Positions 41,726 to 51,796 of a stretch of 57,365 nt of DNA are shown here, in pieces (position 1 is the stretch's first letter; the number at the start of each line of letters is the position of its first letter). The translations under genes and the position numbers were made by a program. This DNA comes from an uncultured bacterium (lineage in GTDB: Bacteria; Bacteroidota; Bacteroidia; Chitinophagales; CAIODY01), in contig CAIODY010000021.1 in the NCBI GenBank assembly GCA_903857255.1, forward strand, positions 1 through 57,365. The letters are read 5' to 3'. The notes beneath the pieces are model-generated. The model was given only the letters and a program-made list of their open reading frames with translations, was not told the origin of the DNA and searched no databases.

Positions 41726-42835
41726 TTATTTTTTTAACAGTGTTTTGGTTTTGTTATAAGGTGTTTTTAATTCCTCATCATCAGGATTTATTTTGTAGGC
41801 TTTTTCTAAATAAGTTAAAGCTCGTTCTAAGATTTCATTTCGTTTTTTAATCAAATTATCATACTCCGCTTGCTTTTCAGCAGGTACTTCATTCGCTTGT
41901 TTATTCACTATTACAGCCTGATTAAAAATATTTACACCAATTGCTTTCAACACTTCAAAATTATTTGGGTTGATTTTAAAAGCTTTGTCATATTGCGCTG
42001 CCGATTCAGTTGGCTTGCCCATGATGTCATAAATTTGACCTAAAAAAACAAACAAAATTTCGTTGTTCGGTTCCAATTTAATCACATCATTCACTTTCGC
42101 AATCGCCATTTCATATTTTCTGTTTGAGTATAAAATGTTGATGTACGCTTTTAAAATATCCGCATCATTTTTGGCGATGTTAGTCCCTTTTTCTAAAGTT
42201 GCAATTGCTTTTGCGGTATCTTTTGCGATGCAATAATTTCTTGCCAAAGGTGCAAATGCATCTTTGTAACCCATATCAGCAGCTTGTTGATAGAGTGGGA
42301 GAGCAGCATCCATTTTGCCAGCTTTATCAGCCATGATGGCTTCATTATAAATTGCGCCAGTGTCAATCGGCAATTTTACAAACTTGCTCATCGTGTTGTA
42401 AACATCCATGCGATGTTTAAAATTTTCATATGCACTTGCATAGTTTTTGTTGTTGTAATTTGCAAAAGCCGAATCACCATATTCTTGCATGATTTGCGGA
42501 AAATATTTTTGTGTTAAATCCTCTGCATAATCATGTTTTGGGTCAATATCCAAGCTTTTTTGAAACGCTTGAGTGGCTGTTGCCAAAGCATTTGGTGCAT
42601 TCAATTCTTTTTCTTTGTTTTTTTCGTGAATGGCTTTGTAAATCAAACCACGATAGTACCAAGTCTTCCACATATCTTTTGATGATTCATCTAAAGTGGC
42701 ATCATCAATTGCCGATTTTGCTTTGTCGTATTCTTCATACTTTAAATAATTCCATGCGCTGTTTACTTTTATTTTTTGAGCAAAACTGCTCATTGAAATA
42801 CTGATAAACGCAACGGCTAAAAATACTTTTTTCAT
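41726..42835 (-). CDS. Secreted tetratricopeptide repeat protein
   Basis: 369 residues: signal peptide (1-19, ending SFAQ), then TPR-like helical repeats across most of the length (for example NIAKNDADILKAYINILYSN, YEMAIAKVNDVIKLEPNNEI, GKPTESAAQYDKAFKINPNN, ALTYLEKAYKINPDDEEL). Probably a periplasmic scaffold; partners unknown. It is flanked by a promoter candidate (TATTTTTG, 42922-42915 on the minus strand) and a terminator, so monocistronic. Confidence 0.8.
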   Translation of the reverse strand: MKKVFLAVAFISISMSSFAQKIKVNSAWNYLKYEEYDKAKSAIDDATLDESSKDMWKTWYYRGLIYKAIHEKNKEKELNAPNALATATQAFQKSLDIDPKHDYAEDLTQKYFPQIMQEYGDSAFANYNNKNYASAYENFKHRMDVYNTMSKFVKLPIDTGAIYNEAIMADKAGKMDAALPLYQQAADMGYKDAFAPLARNYCIAKDTAKAIATLEKGTNIAKNDADILKAYINILYSNRKYEMAIAKVNDVIKLEPNNEILFVFLGQIYDIMGKPTESAAQYDKAFKINPNNFEVLKAIGVNIFNQAVIVNKQANEVPAEKQAEYDNLIKKRNEILERALTYLEKAYKINPDDEELKTPYNKTKTLLKK

Positions 42836-43062
42836 TTTTTTATTTTGATTTGATATAAATTGATTGATGAGAAATTATTGAAAATGGTTGCAAGCTACCT
42901 TGCATTTTCGATGCCAAAAATAATACAATTATAAAAGTGAGTGGAATGAAACCGTAAAAATTTCATGGCATCATTCACATTCATTTTAGAAATGATTGCC
43001 GCAGATGAAAACGAATTGCACAAATGTTTGTATTTTGTCGCCTCAATTTTTATGCAATAGAA

Positions 43063-43821
43063 ATGACCGATTGGAAAAAAAATATTGACTTAAACCGCTT
43101 GCCAAAACACATAGCCATCATCATGGATGGCAATGGTAGATGGGCAAAGCAACAAGGTCATTTAAGAGTTTTCGGGCATGAAAATGGCGTTAAATCAGTT
43201 CGTGACATTACGGAAGGATGTGTTGAGTTGGGTGTGAAAAATCTGACGCTTTACGCTTTCAGCACCGAAAATTGGAGCAGACCAAAAGAAGAAGTTGATT
43301 TTTTGATGAGCTTGCTGATAACTACTTTAAAAGGTGAAATTGATACCTTTAATAAAAACGGAATCCGATTGCATGCCATCGGCAATTTAAAATCATTACC
43401 AGCAAAATGTTATGATGAATTGCATGATACGATGGAAAAAACCAAAACCAATAAAAGGCTGAACCTGATATTGGCATTGAGTTACAGCAGTTATTGGGAA
43501 ATCACAGAAGCTACCAAACAAATCGCTTTAGATTTTAAAAATAATAAAATAAAAGAAGAAGAAATTACGCCCGATTTAATTTCCAAACATTTAAATACAG
43601 CTCCATTTCCAAACCCTGAATTGATGATAAGAACTAGCGGCGAACATCGGTTGAGCAATTATTTATTGTGGCAATTGGCTTATGCCGAATTTTATTTTAC
43701 AGATGTTTTGTGGCCCGATTTTAGAAAACCGCATTTGGCTGATGCGATTTATGATTTTCAAAATCGTGAAAGACGATTCGGAAAAACAAGTGAACAAATT
43801 GCAGCCGAACAAACACAATAA
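43063..43821 (+). CDS. uppS: Undecaprenyl diphosphate synthase (isoprenyl transferase)
   Basis: Makes the C55 lipid carrier for peptidoglycan and other glycans by cis-prenyl transfer. Motifs HIAIIMDGNGRWAKQQG (catalytic Asp), FSTENWSRPKEEV, and RTSGEHRLSNYLLWQLAYAE with FTDVLWPDF are intact. The ATG at 43063 (MTDWKKNIDLNRLPKHIAI) is preferred to 43024. It starts the envelope run uppS-bamA-ompH-ompH-murI, with only 62 bp to bamA. Confidence 0.95.
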   Translation: MTDWKKNIDLNRLPKHIAIIMDGNGRWAKQQGHLRVFGHENGVKSVRDITEGCVELGVKNLTLYAFSTENWSRPKEEVDFLMSLLITTLKGEIDTFNKNGIRLHAIGNLKSLPAKCYDELHDTMEKTKTNKRLNLILALSYSSYWEITEATKQIALDFKNNKIKEEEITPDLISKHLNTAPFPNPELMIRTSGEHRLSNYLLWQLAYAEFYFTDVLWPDFRKPHLADAIYDFQNRERRFGKTSEQIAAEQTQ

Positions 43822-43883
43822 TTTTTATTTTTTTTAGTTTGAGAAACAACATTTACGAAACCAGCAAGCAACCAACTATACAG

Positions 43884-46505
43884 GTGAAATTTATAAAAAC
43901 ATTAGCAACAATAGTATCACTGATTTTATTTTCAATTAATTTTTCAAATGCTCAAAGCATTGATTCCATTGGCTTAAATACGCCACAGCAGTACGATTTG
44001 GGCGGTGTTACCATCAGCGGCACACAATATTTAGACCAAGACATTTTAAAAACTTACACAGGTTTAGTAGTTGGTCAAAAAATTTCAATCCCTGGAGATG
44101 AGATTGGTAAAGCGATTCAGGCTTTGTGGAAGCAAGGTTTGTTTGCCAACATCAAAGTAAATATCACTAATACAGTGGGCAGCACTATTTTTTTAGATTT
44201 TGTTTTAACTGAACGACCTAGATTGGGCAAATGGACTTACAGAGGCGTTAGCAAAGGTGATGCAGAAGATTTGAATAAAAAATTGCAACTCATCAAAGGA
44301 AAAGTTTTGACCGAAAACTTGAAAGTGAATGGCATGCAATCTATCAAAGATTATTATTACGAAAAAGGTTATAACGGAATCACAGTAAACTGTTTGGAGA
44401 AAAAAGATACTTCGAGTCGCAATGCGGTGAATATTTTGTTTGTGATTGAAAAAGGAAGAAAACAAAAAATTGAAGACATTTTTTTTACAGGCAACAACAA
44501 TGCTTCGGCTGTAAAACTAAGAGGCTTGATGAAAGATACGAAAGTGAGAAAACGATTCAGACCCATTGAAAAATCTGATTTATATACAATTACACATACT
44601 TCACCAGCAAAATTTTTCAGCAATTTACATCAACTTACTTTGCAACAATTACGTGATGAATTGGCACAAAAATTCAGAATGAATATTTTTGTTTCATCAA
44701 AATATCGCAAAGAAGATTACGAAGGCGATAAACAAAAACTGATTGAATACTATAACAGCAAAGGTTTTCGTGATGCTCAAGTTGCTTCAGATACGATGTA
44801 TAAAAATGCTGATGGCAATTTAATCATCAAAATAAAAATGGATGAAGGAACAAAATATCACTATCGAAATATTTTTTGGAAAGGCAATACAAAATATACC
44901 GACAAAGAATTAGAAAGTGTTTTGGGGATTAAACGTGGCGATATTTATAATCGAACTGATTTAGATTCACGATTAAATATGAATGCCAGTAGCACTGATG
45001 TAAGTTCGCTTTACATGGATGACGGCTATTTGTTTTTTCAAGTAACACCCGTAGAAGTGGCTGTGGAAAAGGATTCTATTGATATGGAAATCAGAATTTA
45101 TGAAGGCAAACAAGCCACCATCAACAAAGTGATTATTAAAGGCAACGACAAAACAAAAGAGTATGTTATTCGTCGTGAATTAAGAACTGTGCCTGGGCAA
45201 AAATTTAGCCGTAGCGATATTATTAGAACGCAACGTGAAATTTCAACATTGGGATATTTTAATCAAGAAAAAATTGGCATCACACCAATTCCACATCCTG
45301 AAGATGGAACGGTGGATATTGAATATAATTTAGAAGAAAAAAGCTCTGACCAATTAGAGTTGCAAGCTGGCTATGGTGGCGCAACTACAGGATTGGTAGG
45401 AACTTTGGGAGTTAACTTTACCAATTTCTCTACCCATAATTTTTTCAAAGGCTCGGCTTGGAATCCAGTGCCAAGTGGCGATGGACAAAAATTAGGTTTG
45501 CGAATTCAAAGCAGTGGCAAATATTATCAATCAGCCACAGCTTCATTTACCGAGCCTTGGTTGGGTGGAAAACGACCAACATCGCTTTCTGTTGCTTTTT
45601 TCAAAACCATTTTCAACACCACTTACAATAGTTTGCCAAGCCGCCAATCAACAAATGGTGTAACGGTAAGTATTGGAAAACGATTGAAATTTCCTGATGA
45701 TTACTTCACTTTAATTAATGGTTTTGATATTGAAAACTATGTTTTACAAAATCAAAACACAGCGTTGATTCCGATTGCAAATGGTACTGCCAATGTATTT
45801 TGCTTGGATGAAACAGTTGCTCGAACTTCATTGAATCAACCATTGTATCCACAAAGTGGTTCAAAAATTTCATTGAATGTAAAAGCAACCTTACCATATT
45901 CTTTATTCAACGGGTTGAATTATGCTGATGCAAGTATTGAACAAAAATATCAGTATGTTGAATTTCATCGTTGGCGTTTTACAAGTGAATGGTTTACGCC
46001 TTTGGAACACTCAAAGAAATTGGTTTTACGTGCCGCTGCTAAATTCGGATTTTTGGGAAGTTACAGCTCGAAAACTGGCGCATCGCCGTTTGATAGATTT
46101 CAAGTGGGTGGTGATGGTATTACTGGCTATCGTCAGTATGGTGTTGAAATCATTGCCTTACGTGGTTATGATGTGTTTACACCAACCACCAATGCTGCAT
46201 TTTTTAATAAATATACTATGGAATTACGTTATCCAATTTCGTTAAATCCATCGAGTACAATTTTTGCCTTAGCATTTTTAGAGGGCGCAAATGCTTGGGG
46301 TTCAATAAAAAATTATGACCCATTTCAATTGAATCGTTCAGCAGGTATTGGTTTAAGAGTGTTCTTGCCGATGTTCGGATTGCTTGGGGTTGATTATGGC
46401 ATACGCTTTGACAATGTTGGCTCGCAGTTGGGCATTTCAAATCCAGGTACAAAATTATCTGATGCTGGCAAATTCAGTATCATCTTAGGTTTTGAGCCTG
46501 AATAA
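43884..46505 (+). CDS. bamA: Outer membrane protein assembly factor BamA
   Basis: Central protein of the BAM complex that inserts beta-barrels. A GTG at 43884 gives MKFIKTLATIVSLILFSINF...NAQ, a clean signal peptide, whereas the longer TTG-initiated form at 43839 would bury the signal 15 residues in. Five POTRA domains are suggested by repeated (Y/F)-x-(G/D) (V/I) elements across about 25-460, followed by a surface-antigen barrel with LQAGYGGATTGLVGTLGVNF, the GGDGITGYRQYG loop (VGGDxxxRGY-like) and a C-terminal FSIILGFEPE. Skp/OmpH genes follow. Confidence 0.93.
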   Translation: MKFIKTLATIVSLILFSINFSNAQSIDSIGLNTPQQYDLGGVTISGTQYLDQDILKTYTGLVVGQKISIPGDEIGKAIQALWKQGLFANIKVNITNTVGSTIFLDFVLTERPRLGKWTYRGVSKGDAEDLNKKLQLIKGKVLTENLKVNGMQSIKDYYYEKGYNGITVNCLEKKDTSSRNAVNILFVIEKGRKQKIEDIFFTGNNNASAVKLRGLMKDTKVRKRFRPIEKSDLYTITHTSPAKFFSNLHQLTLQQLRDELAQKFRMNIFVSSKYRKEDYEGDKQKLIEYYNSKGFRDAQVASDTMYKNADGNLIIKIKMDEGTKYHYRNIFWKGNTKYTDKELESVLGIKRGDIYNRTDLDSRLNMNASSTDVSSLYMDDGYLFFQVTPVEVAVEKDSIDMEIRIYEGKQATINKVIIKGNDKTKEYVIRRELRTVPGQKFSRSDIIRTQREISTLGYFNQEKIGITPIPHPEDGTVDIEYNLEEKSSDQLELQAGYGGATTGLVGTLGVNFTNFSTHNFFKGSAWNPVPSGDGQKLGLRIQSSGKYYQSATASFTEPWLGGKRPTSLSVAFFKTIFNTTYNSLPSRQSTNGVTVSIGKRLKFPDDYFTLINGFDIENYVLQNQNTALIPIANGTANVFCLDETVARTSLNQPLYPQSGSKISLNVKATLPYSLFNGLNYADASIEQKYQYVEFHRWRFTSEWFTPLEHSKKLVLRAAAKFGFLGSYSSKTGASPFDRFQVGGDGITGYRQYGVEIIALRGYDVFTPTTNAAFFNKYTMELRYPISLNPSSTIFALAFLEGANAWGSIKNYDPFQLNRSAGIGLRVFLPMFGLLGVDYGIRFDNVGSQLGISNPGTKLSDAGKFSIILGFEPE

Positions 46506-46573
46506 AATTAATCATTAGTAAATGCAGATGAATTTTTTAAAATAATTTAAACAACAACAAAATCAAAATAATC

Positions 46574-47107
46574 ATGAAAAAACTATTTTCAATTTTAGTA
46601 GTGGTGCTTTTTAGCACGGGAGCATTTGCTCAAAAGTATGCTTATGTGGATACTAAATACATTTTAGATAATGTGCCCGATTACACCAAAGCGCAAAAAC
46701 AATTAGATGATATTTCGGCAGGTTGGCAAAAAGAAATTGAAGCCAAATACAAAGAGATTGACCAAATGTATAAAGATTATCAAGCTGAACAAGTTTTGCT
46801 TTCGGATGAAATGAAAAAGAAACGTGAACAAGAAATTGTTGACAAAGAAAAAGCCGTGAAAGACTTGCAGAAACAGCGTTTTGGCTACGATGGCGACTTG
46901 TTTAAAAAACGCCAGGAATTAGTAAAACCAATTCAAGATAAAATTTATGATGCCATTCAAAAATTGGCACAATCCAAAAGTTTAGATTTAGTATTCGATA
47001 AATCAGCAGGCGGAAGTGCTTTATTGTATACCAATCCAGCTTTAGATAAAAGCAACGACATTTTAAAGGACATGGGATATAAACCAGGCAATAATCCCAC
47101 AAAATAA
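46574..47107 (+). CDS. OmpH/Skp-family periplasmic chaperone (1)
   Basis: 177 residues: signal peptide (1-19, AFAQ), core start YAYVDTKYILDNVPDYTKA, a long charged helical arm (about 50-110) and a closing LVFDKSAGGSALLY strand that completes the Skp trimerisation domain. It should carry unfolded outer-membrane proteins to BamA, whose gene lies 68 bp upstream. It is paralogous to the next gene. Confidence 0.9.
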   Translation: MKKLFSILVVVLFSTGAFAQKYAYVDTKYILDNVPDYTKAQKQLDDISAGWQKEIEAKYKEIDQMYKDYQAEQVLLSDEMKKKREQEIVDKEKAVKDLQKQRFGYDGDLFKKRQELVKPIQDKIYDAIQKLAQSKSLDLVFDKSAGGSALLYTNPALDKSNDILKDMGYKPGNNPTK

Positions 47108-47122
47108 TTTCAATTTTTCAAC

Positions 47123-47130
47123 TACATTTG
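47123..47130 (+). promoter_or_regulatory. -7 box candidate before the second OmpH gene
   Basis: TACATTTG, 45 nt before the ATG at 47176. It suggests that the second OmpH gene can be transcribed separately as well as from upstream; no -33 element is visible. Confidence 0.3.
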
Positions 47131-47175
47131 CCGCTCAATTTTTAAAAAACAAACAAATAATAATAAACAACAAAA

Positions 47176-47763
47176 ATGAAACGTATCTTTTTAGTAGCAG
47201 TAGTAATCGCTGCATTATTCGCTGGAAAATCTTTTGCTCAAGCACCTAAATTTGGTCATATCAATTCAGTTGAATTGGTGCAAATGATGCCAGGCATGAA
47301 AGACGCTGATGAACAATTGCAAGCTTATCAAAAATCGATGGAAGACCAATTTAAAAGTATGCAAGATGAATTTCAAAAAATGCAACAAGATTATCAAGCA
47401 AAAGAAAAATTGATGACTGACGCAGTGAAAGATGTGAAACAGAAAGAAATTCAACAGAAATATCAGTTGATTCAAGATTTTCAACAAACAGCACAAGAAA
47501 AAATTGCTGCAAAAAAAGAAGAATTATACAACCCAATTTTGAAAAAAGCGGAAACTGCTATTAAAGACGTAGCTAAAGAAAATGGCTTCTCTTATGTATT
47601 TGACACCAGTGCTGGCGGATTTTTGTACACACCTGATGGCGACAATATGATGGATTTGGTGAAAAAGAAATTAAACATCACTGCTCCAACCATTCAAAAT
47701 GGTACACCAGGCACTTCAATTCCTTCAACATCAAAAGGAATGGGAACTGCACCGAAAAAATAA
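47176..47763 (+). CDS. OmpH/Skp-family periplasmic chaperone (2)
   Basis: 195 residues: signal peptide (1-21, SFAQ), FGHINSVELVQMMPGMKDAD, a Lys/Gln/Glu-rich helical arm (about 50-115) and YVFDTSAGGFLYTPDG. After the Skp core there is an extra Pro/Ser/Thr-rich tail of about 30 residues missing from the first copy. The same chaperone role is expected. It ends in a clear terminator at 47783-47817. Confidence 0.9.
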   Translation: MKRIFLVAVVIAALFAGKSFAQAPKFGHINSVELVQMMPGMKDADEQLQAYQKSMEDQFKSMQDEFQKMQQDYQAKEKLMTDAVKDVKQKEIQQKYQLIQDFQQTAQEKIAAKKEELYNPILKKAETAIKDVAKENGFSYVFDTSAGGFLYTPDGDNMMDLVKKKLNITAPTIQNGTPGTSIPSTSKGMGTAPKK

Positions 47764-47782
47764 TTTCTTTTTGAAATAATTT

Positions 47783-47817
47783 AAAGGGTTCATCAGTAAA
47801 ATGATGAACCCTTTTTT
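47783..47817 (+). terminator. Intrinsic terminator after the OmpH pair
   Basis: Arms GGGTTCATCA (47786-47795) and TGATGAACCC (47802-47811) with a 6-nt loop, extended by A-T pairs, followed by six T's. The T-run overlaps the -7 box of murI (47817-47824). Confidence 0.9.
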
Positions 47818-47824
47818 ATTTTTG
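47817..47824 (+). promoter_or_regulatory. -7 box of murI overlapping the upstream terminator T-run
   Basis: TATTTTTG ends exactly 4 nt before the murI ATG (47829), predicting a leaderless mRNA. Its first T is the last T of the terminator run. No -33 element found. Confidence 0.45.
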
Positions 47825-47828
47825 CTTT

Positions 47829-48647
47829 ATGCAACAAGATTTATCTTCAACAAATCCTATTGGTATTTTCGATTCGGGCGTAGGCGGATTAACGGTTGCG
47901 AATGCAATTTGCCAATTGTTGCCGCATGAAAACACCATCTATTTTGGCGATACTATTCACTTACCTTATGGTGATAAATCAAGTGAAGCGGTAAAAAATT
48001 ACGCCATAAGAATCACTGAATTTTTGTTAGAGAAAAAATGTAAGATGGTTGTTGTTGCCTGTAACACAGCATCAGCTGCGGCTTTTGAGCTATTGAAAAA
48101 ACAATTTGGAAATAAAATTTTGTTAGTAGATGTGATTGACCCCATGGTAAATTACGTACAAGAACATTTTGCAAAAAATAAAATTGGCATCATTGCTACT
48201 AAAGGAACAATTGCTTCAAAAGTATATGAAAGTAAATTAGCTAATGTTGGTGTTGATGATGTGCAATCTTTAGCAACGCCATTGTTAGTTCATTTAATTG
48301 AAGAAGGATTTAGTCAACACACTGGCAGTCAGCTATTAGTTCAAGAATATTTAAGAAGCAAAGAATTGCGAAAAATTGACGTGTTAGTGTTGGCTTGTAC
48401 ACATTATCCGATTTTAAAAAATACGATTGAAGAGTTTTATCATCATGAAGTGAAAGTGTTGGACTCTACTGAAATAACGGCTTTGGCGGTGAAAGAGAAA
48501 TTGCAATCGCAAAATTTATTAAATCCATCAGGCAATGGCAAACACGAATTTTATGTTTCAGATTTCACCAAAGCTTTTGAAGATATTGCCCAATTATTTT
48601 ATGGCAAACAAATCCATTTAGAGCGAATGAATATTTGGAAGGAATAA
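47829..48647 (+). CDS. murI: Glutamate racemase
   Basis: Supplies D-glutamate for peptidoglycan. 272 residues with IGIFDSGVGGLTVANAI, TIYFGDTIHLPYGDKS, VVACNTASAAAFE (catalytic Cys) and LVLACTHYPILK (second catalytic Cys). It closes the envelope gene run but has its own box. Convergent with hemL, 13 bp apart. Confidence 0.95.
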   Translation: MQQDLSSTNPIGIFDSGVGGLTVANAICQLLPHENTIYFGDTIHLPYGDKSSEAVKNYAIRITEFLLEKKCKMVVVACNTASAAAFELLKKQFGNKILLVDVIDPMVNYVQEHFAKNKIGIIATKGTIASKVYESKLANVGVDDVQSLATPLLVHLIEEGFSQHTGSQLLVQEYLRSKELRKIDVLVLACTHYPILKNTIEEFYHHEVKVLDSTEITALAVKEKLQSQNLLNPSGNGKHEFYVSDFTKAFEDIAQLFYGKQIHLERMNIWKE

Positions 48648-48660
48648 AAAGAGTTTGTTT

Positions 48661-49938
48661 TTATTGAAATTTCTTAACCGCATCCATCGTTTTTTCAATT
48701 TCTTTTTCGCCTAACGAAATACTAAAGAACCAACTTTCATAAGCCGAAGGAGGTAAATAAATTCCTTTGCTAAGCATGTGATGGAAAAATTTGTTGAATA
48801 GTGCAATATCGCAAGCAGCAGCAGTTTCAAAATCTATCACTTTATGTTCACCAAAATGAACGCTAATCATGCTACCTATGTGATTAATGGTGTGTGTAAT
48901 GCCTTTAGCATCAAGGGTTTCGTGCAATTGTTGTTTTAAAATATTGCTCGTTGCTTCTAAATCAGTATAAATTTTCGGATTGTTTTTCAAGATAGATAAA
49001 GTTGCAAATCCTGCCGCCACAGCCACTGGATTGCCACTCAAAGTACCTGCCTGATAAACCTTTCCGACAGGCGCAATGCATTCCATAATTTCTTTTTTAC
49101 CACCAAATGCACCCACAGGCATTCCGCCGCCAATCACTTTTCCATAGCAAACTAAATCAGCATTTACTTTTAATTTTTCTTGTGCACCACCTTCTGCTAA
49201 TCTAAATCCTGTCATCACTTCATCAAAAATCAAAACAGCCTTGTGCTCATCGCACAATTTGCGTAAGCCTTCTACATAGCCATCTTCGGGCAATATGCAG
49301 CCCATGTTGCCAGCAACAGGTTCTAAAATAATGGCAGCAATTTCATTTTGATTTTCGGCAAATAATTTCTTTACAGCTTCCAAATTATTATAAGGTGCAG
49401 TAAGTGTATCATTGCTCACACCGCCTGTTACACCGGGTACAGTTTGAATATTAAATGTTGCCAAACCACTTCCTGCTTTCACCAAAAAAGCATCAGCATG
49501 ACCATGATAACAACCTTCAAACTTGATGAATTTATTTTTGCCCGTATAGCCACGAGCCAAGCGCAATGCACTCATGCAGGCTTCGGTGCCGCTGCTCACC
49601 AATCGAATCAAATCAACATTCGGTGCCATTGATTTTATCAAGGCTGCCATTTGAATTTCTAATTCTGTTGGTGCGCCAAATGAAATGGCTTCTTTCATTT
49701 TTTGTTGCATCGCATCCACTACTTCGGGATGACAATGGCCTAAAATCATTGGTCCCCACGAGTTGATAAAATCAACATAATTATTTCCATCCACATCCGT
49801 CAAATATGCACCAGCAGCAGATTTCATGAATATCGGATTGCCGCCCACACTTTTAAATGCTCTTACTGGTGAGTTGACGCCGCCCGGAATATGTTGTTGA
49901 GCTGTGCTAAATAAATTATTGCTTCGAGTTGTGTTCAT
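48661..49938 (-). CDS. hemL: Glutamate-1-semialdehyde 2,1-aminomutase
   Basis: Makes 5-aminolevulinate, the first haem precursor in the C5 pathway. Motifs: HIPGGVNSPVRAF, GSGTEA-like SSGTEACMSALRLARG, FEGCYHGHAD, FDEVMTGFR and YGKVIGGGMPVGAFGG with the PLP lysine. Length from the ATG at 49938 (MNTTRSNNLF) is normal at about 425; a longer start at 49977 is rejected. The start codon shares its A with the upstream TGA stop (TGATG), so translation is probably coupled to the upstream gene. Confidence 0.95.
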   Translation of the reverse strand: MNTTRSNNLFSTAQQHIPGGVNSPVRAFKSVGGNPIFMKSAAGAYLTDVDGNNYVDFINSWGPMILGHCHPEVVDAMQQKMKEAISFGAPTELEIQMAALIKSMAPNVDLIRLVSSGTEACMSALRLARGYTGKNKFIKFEGCYHGHADAFLVKAGSGLATFNIQTVPGVTGGVSNDTLTAPYNNLEAVKKLFAENQNEIAAIILEPVAGNMGCILPEDGYVEGLRKLCDEHKAVLIFDEVMTGFRLAEGGAQEKLKVNADLVCYGKVIGGGMPVGAFGGKKEIMECIAPVGKVYQAGTLSGNPVAVAAGFATLSILKNNPKIYTDLEATSNILKQQLHETLDAKGITHTINHIGSMISVHFGEHKVIDFETAAACDIALFNKFFHHMLSKGIYLPPSAYESWFFSISLGEKEIEKTMDAVKKFQ

Positions 49939-50576
49939 CAATAGTATTGTTTCTTCTTGAAATCGCCACGTTTCCATGCTTTAAAAAATTCAGCCCATGC
50001 CAAAGGATTGAAAATATTTTGTGGTGGAATTTGTCCTTTGTAATAATAAGAGCTGGCGTAGTTTCTTAAATAAGTTGCCGCAGATTCCCTGCCATCAACG
50101 GGTACTGACATTCGCAAATCATCATTAGCCATTCTTTTTAAATTTTTTTCTGCTCTATCTAAATCATCATCTGGCACTTTTAAATTTAAAAATGCTTTTT
50201 TAAATTCTTCTGGTCGGGGATAAGGACGAATGACTGTAACAGGCAAGTTTACTGTGTCTTCAGATAATAATTGCACAATGCTATATCTATCTTCTTTTAG
50301 GTTAAATGGAATTCGAAATAATTTTTTTCTAAAACCAACATAACTAAAAGTGATGCTATCGCCTTCGGCTGCGGCAAAAGTGAAGAAACCTGCATAGTTG
50401 CTGTAAGTACCCATGCCATTGCTTTTGTCGTAGATAACTGCATAAGGCAATACTTCCAAACTATCACTACTCAACACCATGCCGCTAAATTGAACTACAT
50501 GCTTGGTGGAATTATCTTGTGCAAACAAAATATTTGTTGACAAAAAAAGAGTGAAAATGATAATGAACTTATTCAT
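49938..50576 (-). CDS. Secreted protein with carboxypeptidase-regulatory-like (CarboxypepD_reg) domain
   Basis: 212 residues: signal peptide (1-19), then a beta-sandwich segment (about 28-110: FSGMVLSSDSLEVLPYAVIY, TYSNYAGFFTFAAAEGDSIT, FSYVGFRKKLF) typical of the plug-like domain found before TonB receptors, here on its own with a helical, Tyr-rich end. The function is unknown. Its stop overlaps the hemL start by one base. A -7 box (TAACTTTG, 50588-50581) ends 4 nt before the ATG, so the mRNA is probably leaderless. Confidence 0.75.
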   Translation of the reverse strand: MNKFIIIFTLFLSTNILFAQDNSTKHVVQFSGMVLSSDSLEVLPYAVIYDKSNGMGTYSNYAGFFTFAAAEGDSITFSYVGFRKKLFRIPFNLKEDRYSIVQLLSEDTVNLPVTVIRPYPRPEEFKKAFLNLKVPDDDLDRAEKNLKRMANDDLRMSVPVDGRESAATYLRNYASSYYYKGQIPPQNIFNPLAWAEFFKAWKRGDFKKKQYY

Positions 50577-50580
50577 TTTA

Positions 50581-50588
50581 CAAAGTTA
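50581..50588 (-). promoter_or_regulatory. -7 box giving a predicted leaderless mRNA
   Basis: The minus strand reads TAACTTTG and ends exactly 4 nt before the ATG at 50576. No -33 TTG at 19-21 bp is present. Confidence 0.45.
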
Positions 50589-50648
50589 TTTTTAAAAACA
50601 ATTGCAAGGCGATTTTTAACAAATAATAACAATAGTTTCCGTTGAAAT

Positions 50649-51599
50649 TTATTCCGATAAAATTTCGTTAGTGGCTTTCAATAAAATTTCAAAGGCATTT
50701 TCAGCCATTAAATTTTCTTTGTCTAATGTTGGGTTTACTTCTGTGATTTCGAAGCAACAAATTTTTTCGCTTTGCAATAATCGCACAATCAAATCACCAG
50801 CTTCGCGTTCATTCATCCCATTTCTTACTGGGGTGCCAGTGCCTTTGCTGATGCTACTATCCATGCTATCCACATCAAAACTGATGTAGATGTAATCGCA
50901 ATGTTTTAGATAAGCCAAAATATCTCTGCCCACCCTTTCGGTGCCCATGCGGCGTAATTCGTTGGTAGGCACCACTTTTATTTTGTTGCTTTTTATTACA
51001 AAATCTTCTTGCGATTCAAAATCTCTCAAACAAACGAACACTAAATCTCGTGGCGAAATTTTCGGATTGATACCACCCAGATTTTTTAATTTATTCCAAT
51101 AATCAATCGTTTCAGCATCGGGTTTATTCACTTGTTTTTCCAAATTATCTTCGGCTAAAGTGGCTGCAAGCGGCATCCCGTGCATATTTCCTGATGGTGA
51201 AGTGAATGGCGAATGCAAATCGGCATGGGCATCAATCCAAATCACGCCGATGTGTGATTTTGGATAAGCCATCTTAATACCAGCCACAGTGGCTGCTCCC
51301 GAGCTGTGGTCGCCAGCTAATACAATCGGAAATTCATTCTTCTTCAATGTTTTAAAAACTACATCACTTAATTTTTCAGCCATAGACAACACGCCTTTAA
51401 TGCGCTTAGCATAAGGGCTACCTTGACTTTCGAACAGTAAATTATTTTCGTTGGGAATTTCAACTGAATTATATTTTTTGAAATAATCGCTACGGAAATC
51501 TAACGCTGCAATTTTTATTGCATCAACGCCCAAACTTGCGCCACGTGTGCCTGCCCCGATTTCACTTTTTACTTCAATAATTTTTACTGGCTTTACCAT
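50649..51599 (-). CDS. rocF: Arginase / ureohydrolase family protein
   Basis: 316 residues with the binuclear manganese motifs: AGDHSSGAATVAGI (GDH), WIDAHADLHSPFTSPSGNMHG (DAHAD) and YISFDVDSMDSSISKGTGTP (FDVDSMD). Arginase (arginine to ornithine and urea) is the best fit because of the overall pattern and length; formimidoylglutamase or agmatinase is the alternative. A -7-like box TATCTTCG (51628-51621) lies 21 nt upstream. Confidence 0.82.
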   Translation of the reverse strand: MVKPVKIIEVKSEIGAGTRGASLGVDAIKIAALDFRSDYFKKYNSVEIPNENNLLFESQGSPYAKRIKGVLSMAEKLSDVVFKTLKKNEFPIVLAGDHSSGAATVAGIKMAYPKSHIGVIWIDAHADLHSPFTSPSGNMHGMPLAATLAEDNLEKQVNKPDAETIDYWNKLKNLGGINPKISPRDLVFVCLRDFESQEDFVIKSNKIKVVPTNELRRMGTERVGRDILAYLKHCDYIYISFDVDSMDSSISKGTGTPVRNGMNEREAGDLIVRLLQSEKICCFEITEVNPTLDKENLMAENAFEILLKATNEILSE

Positions 51600-51796
51600 A
51601 CAATGTTTTTAAAACTGCCACGAAGATAGTTCAATTACTTTGAACCGATAAAGCATTGGTAAACAAAACTAAAACCATAGTGGATGAATTAACAAAATAG
51701 ATTCGTGTAGCAGCCAATAGAATAGTAGCAATCCATTTCATAACATATCGCACTCAGTTTGTTGAAAAATGATTGCAAAAGCGCAATTGCATTTTC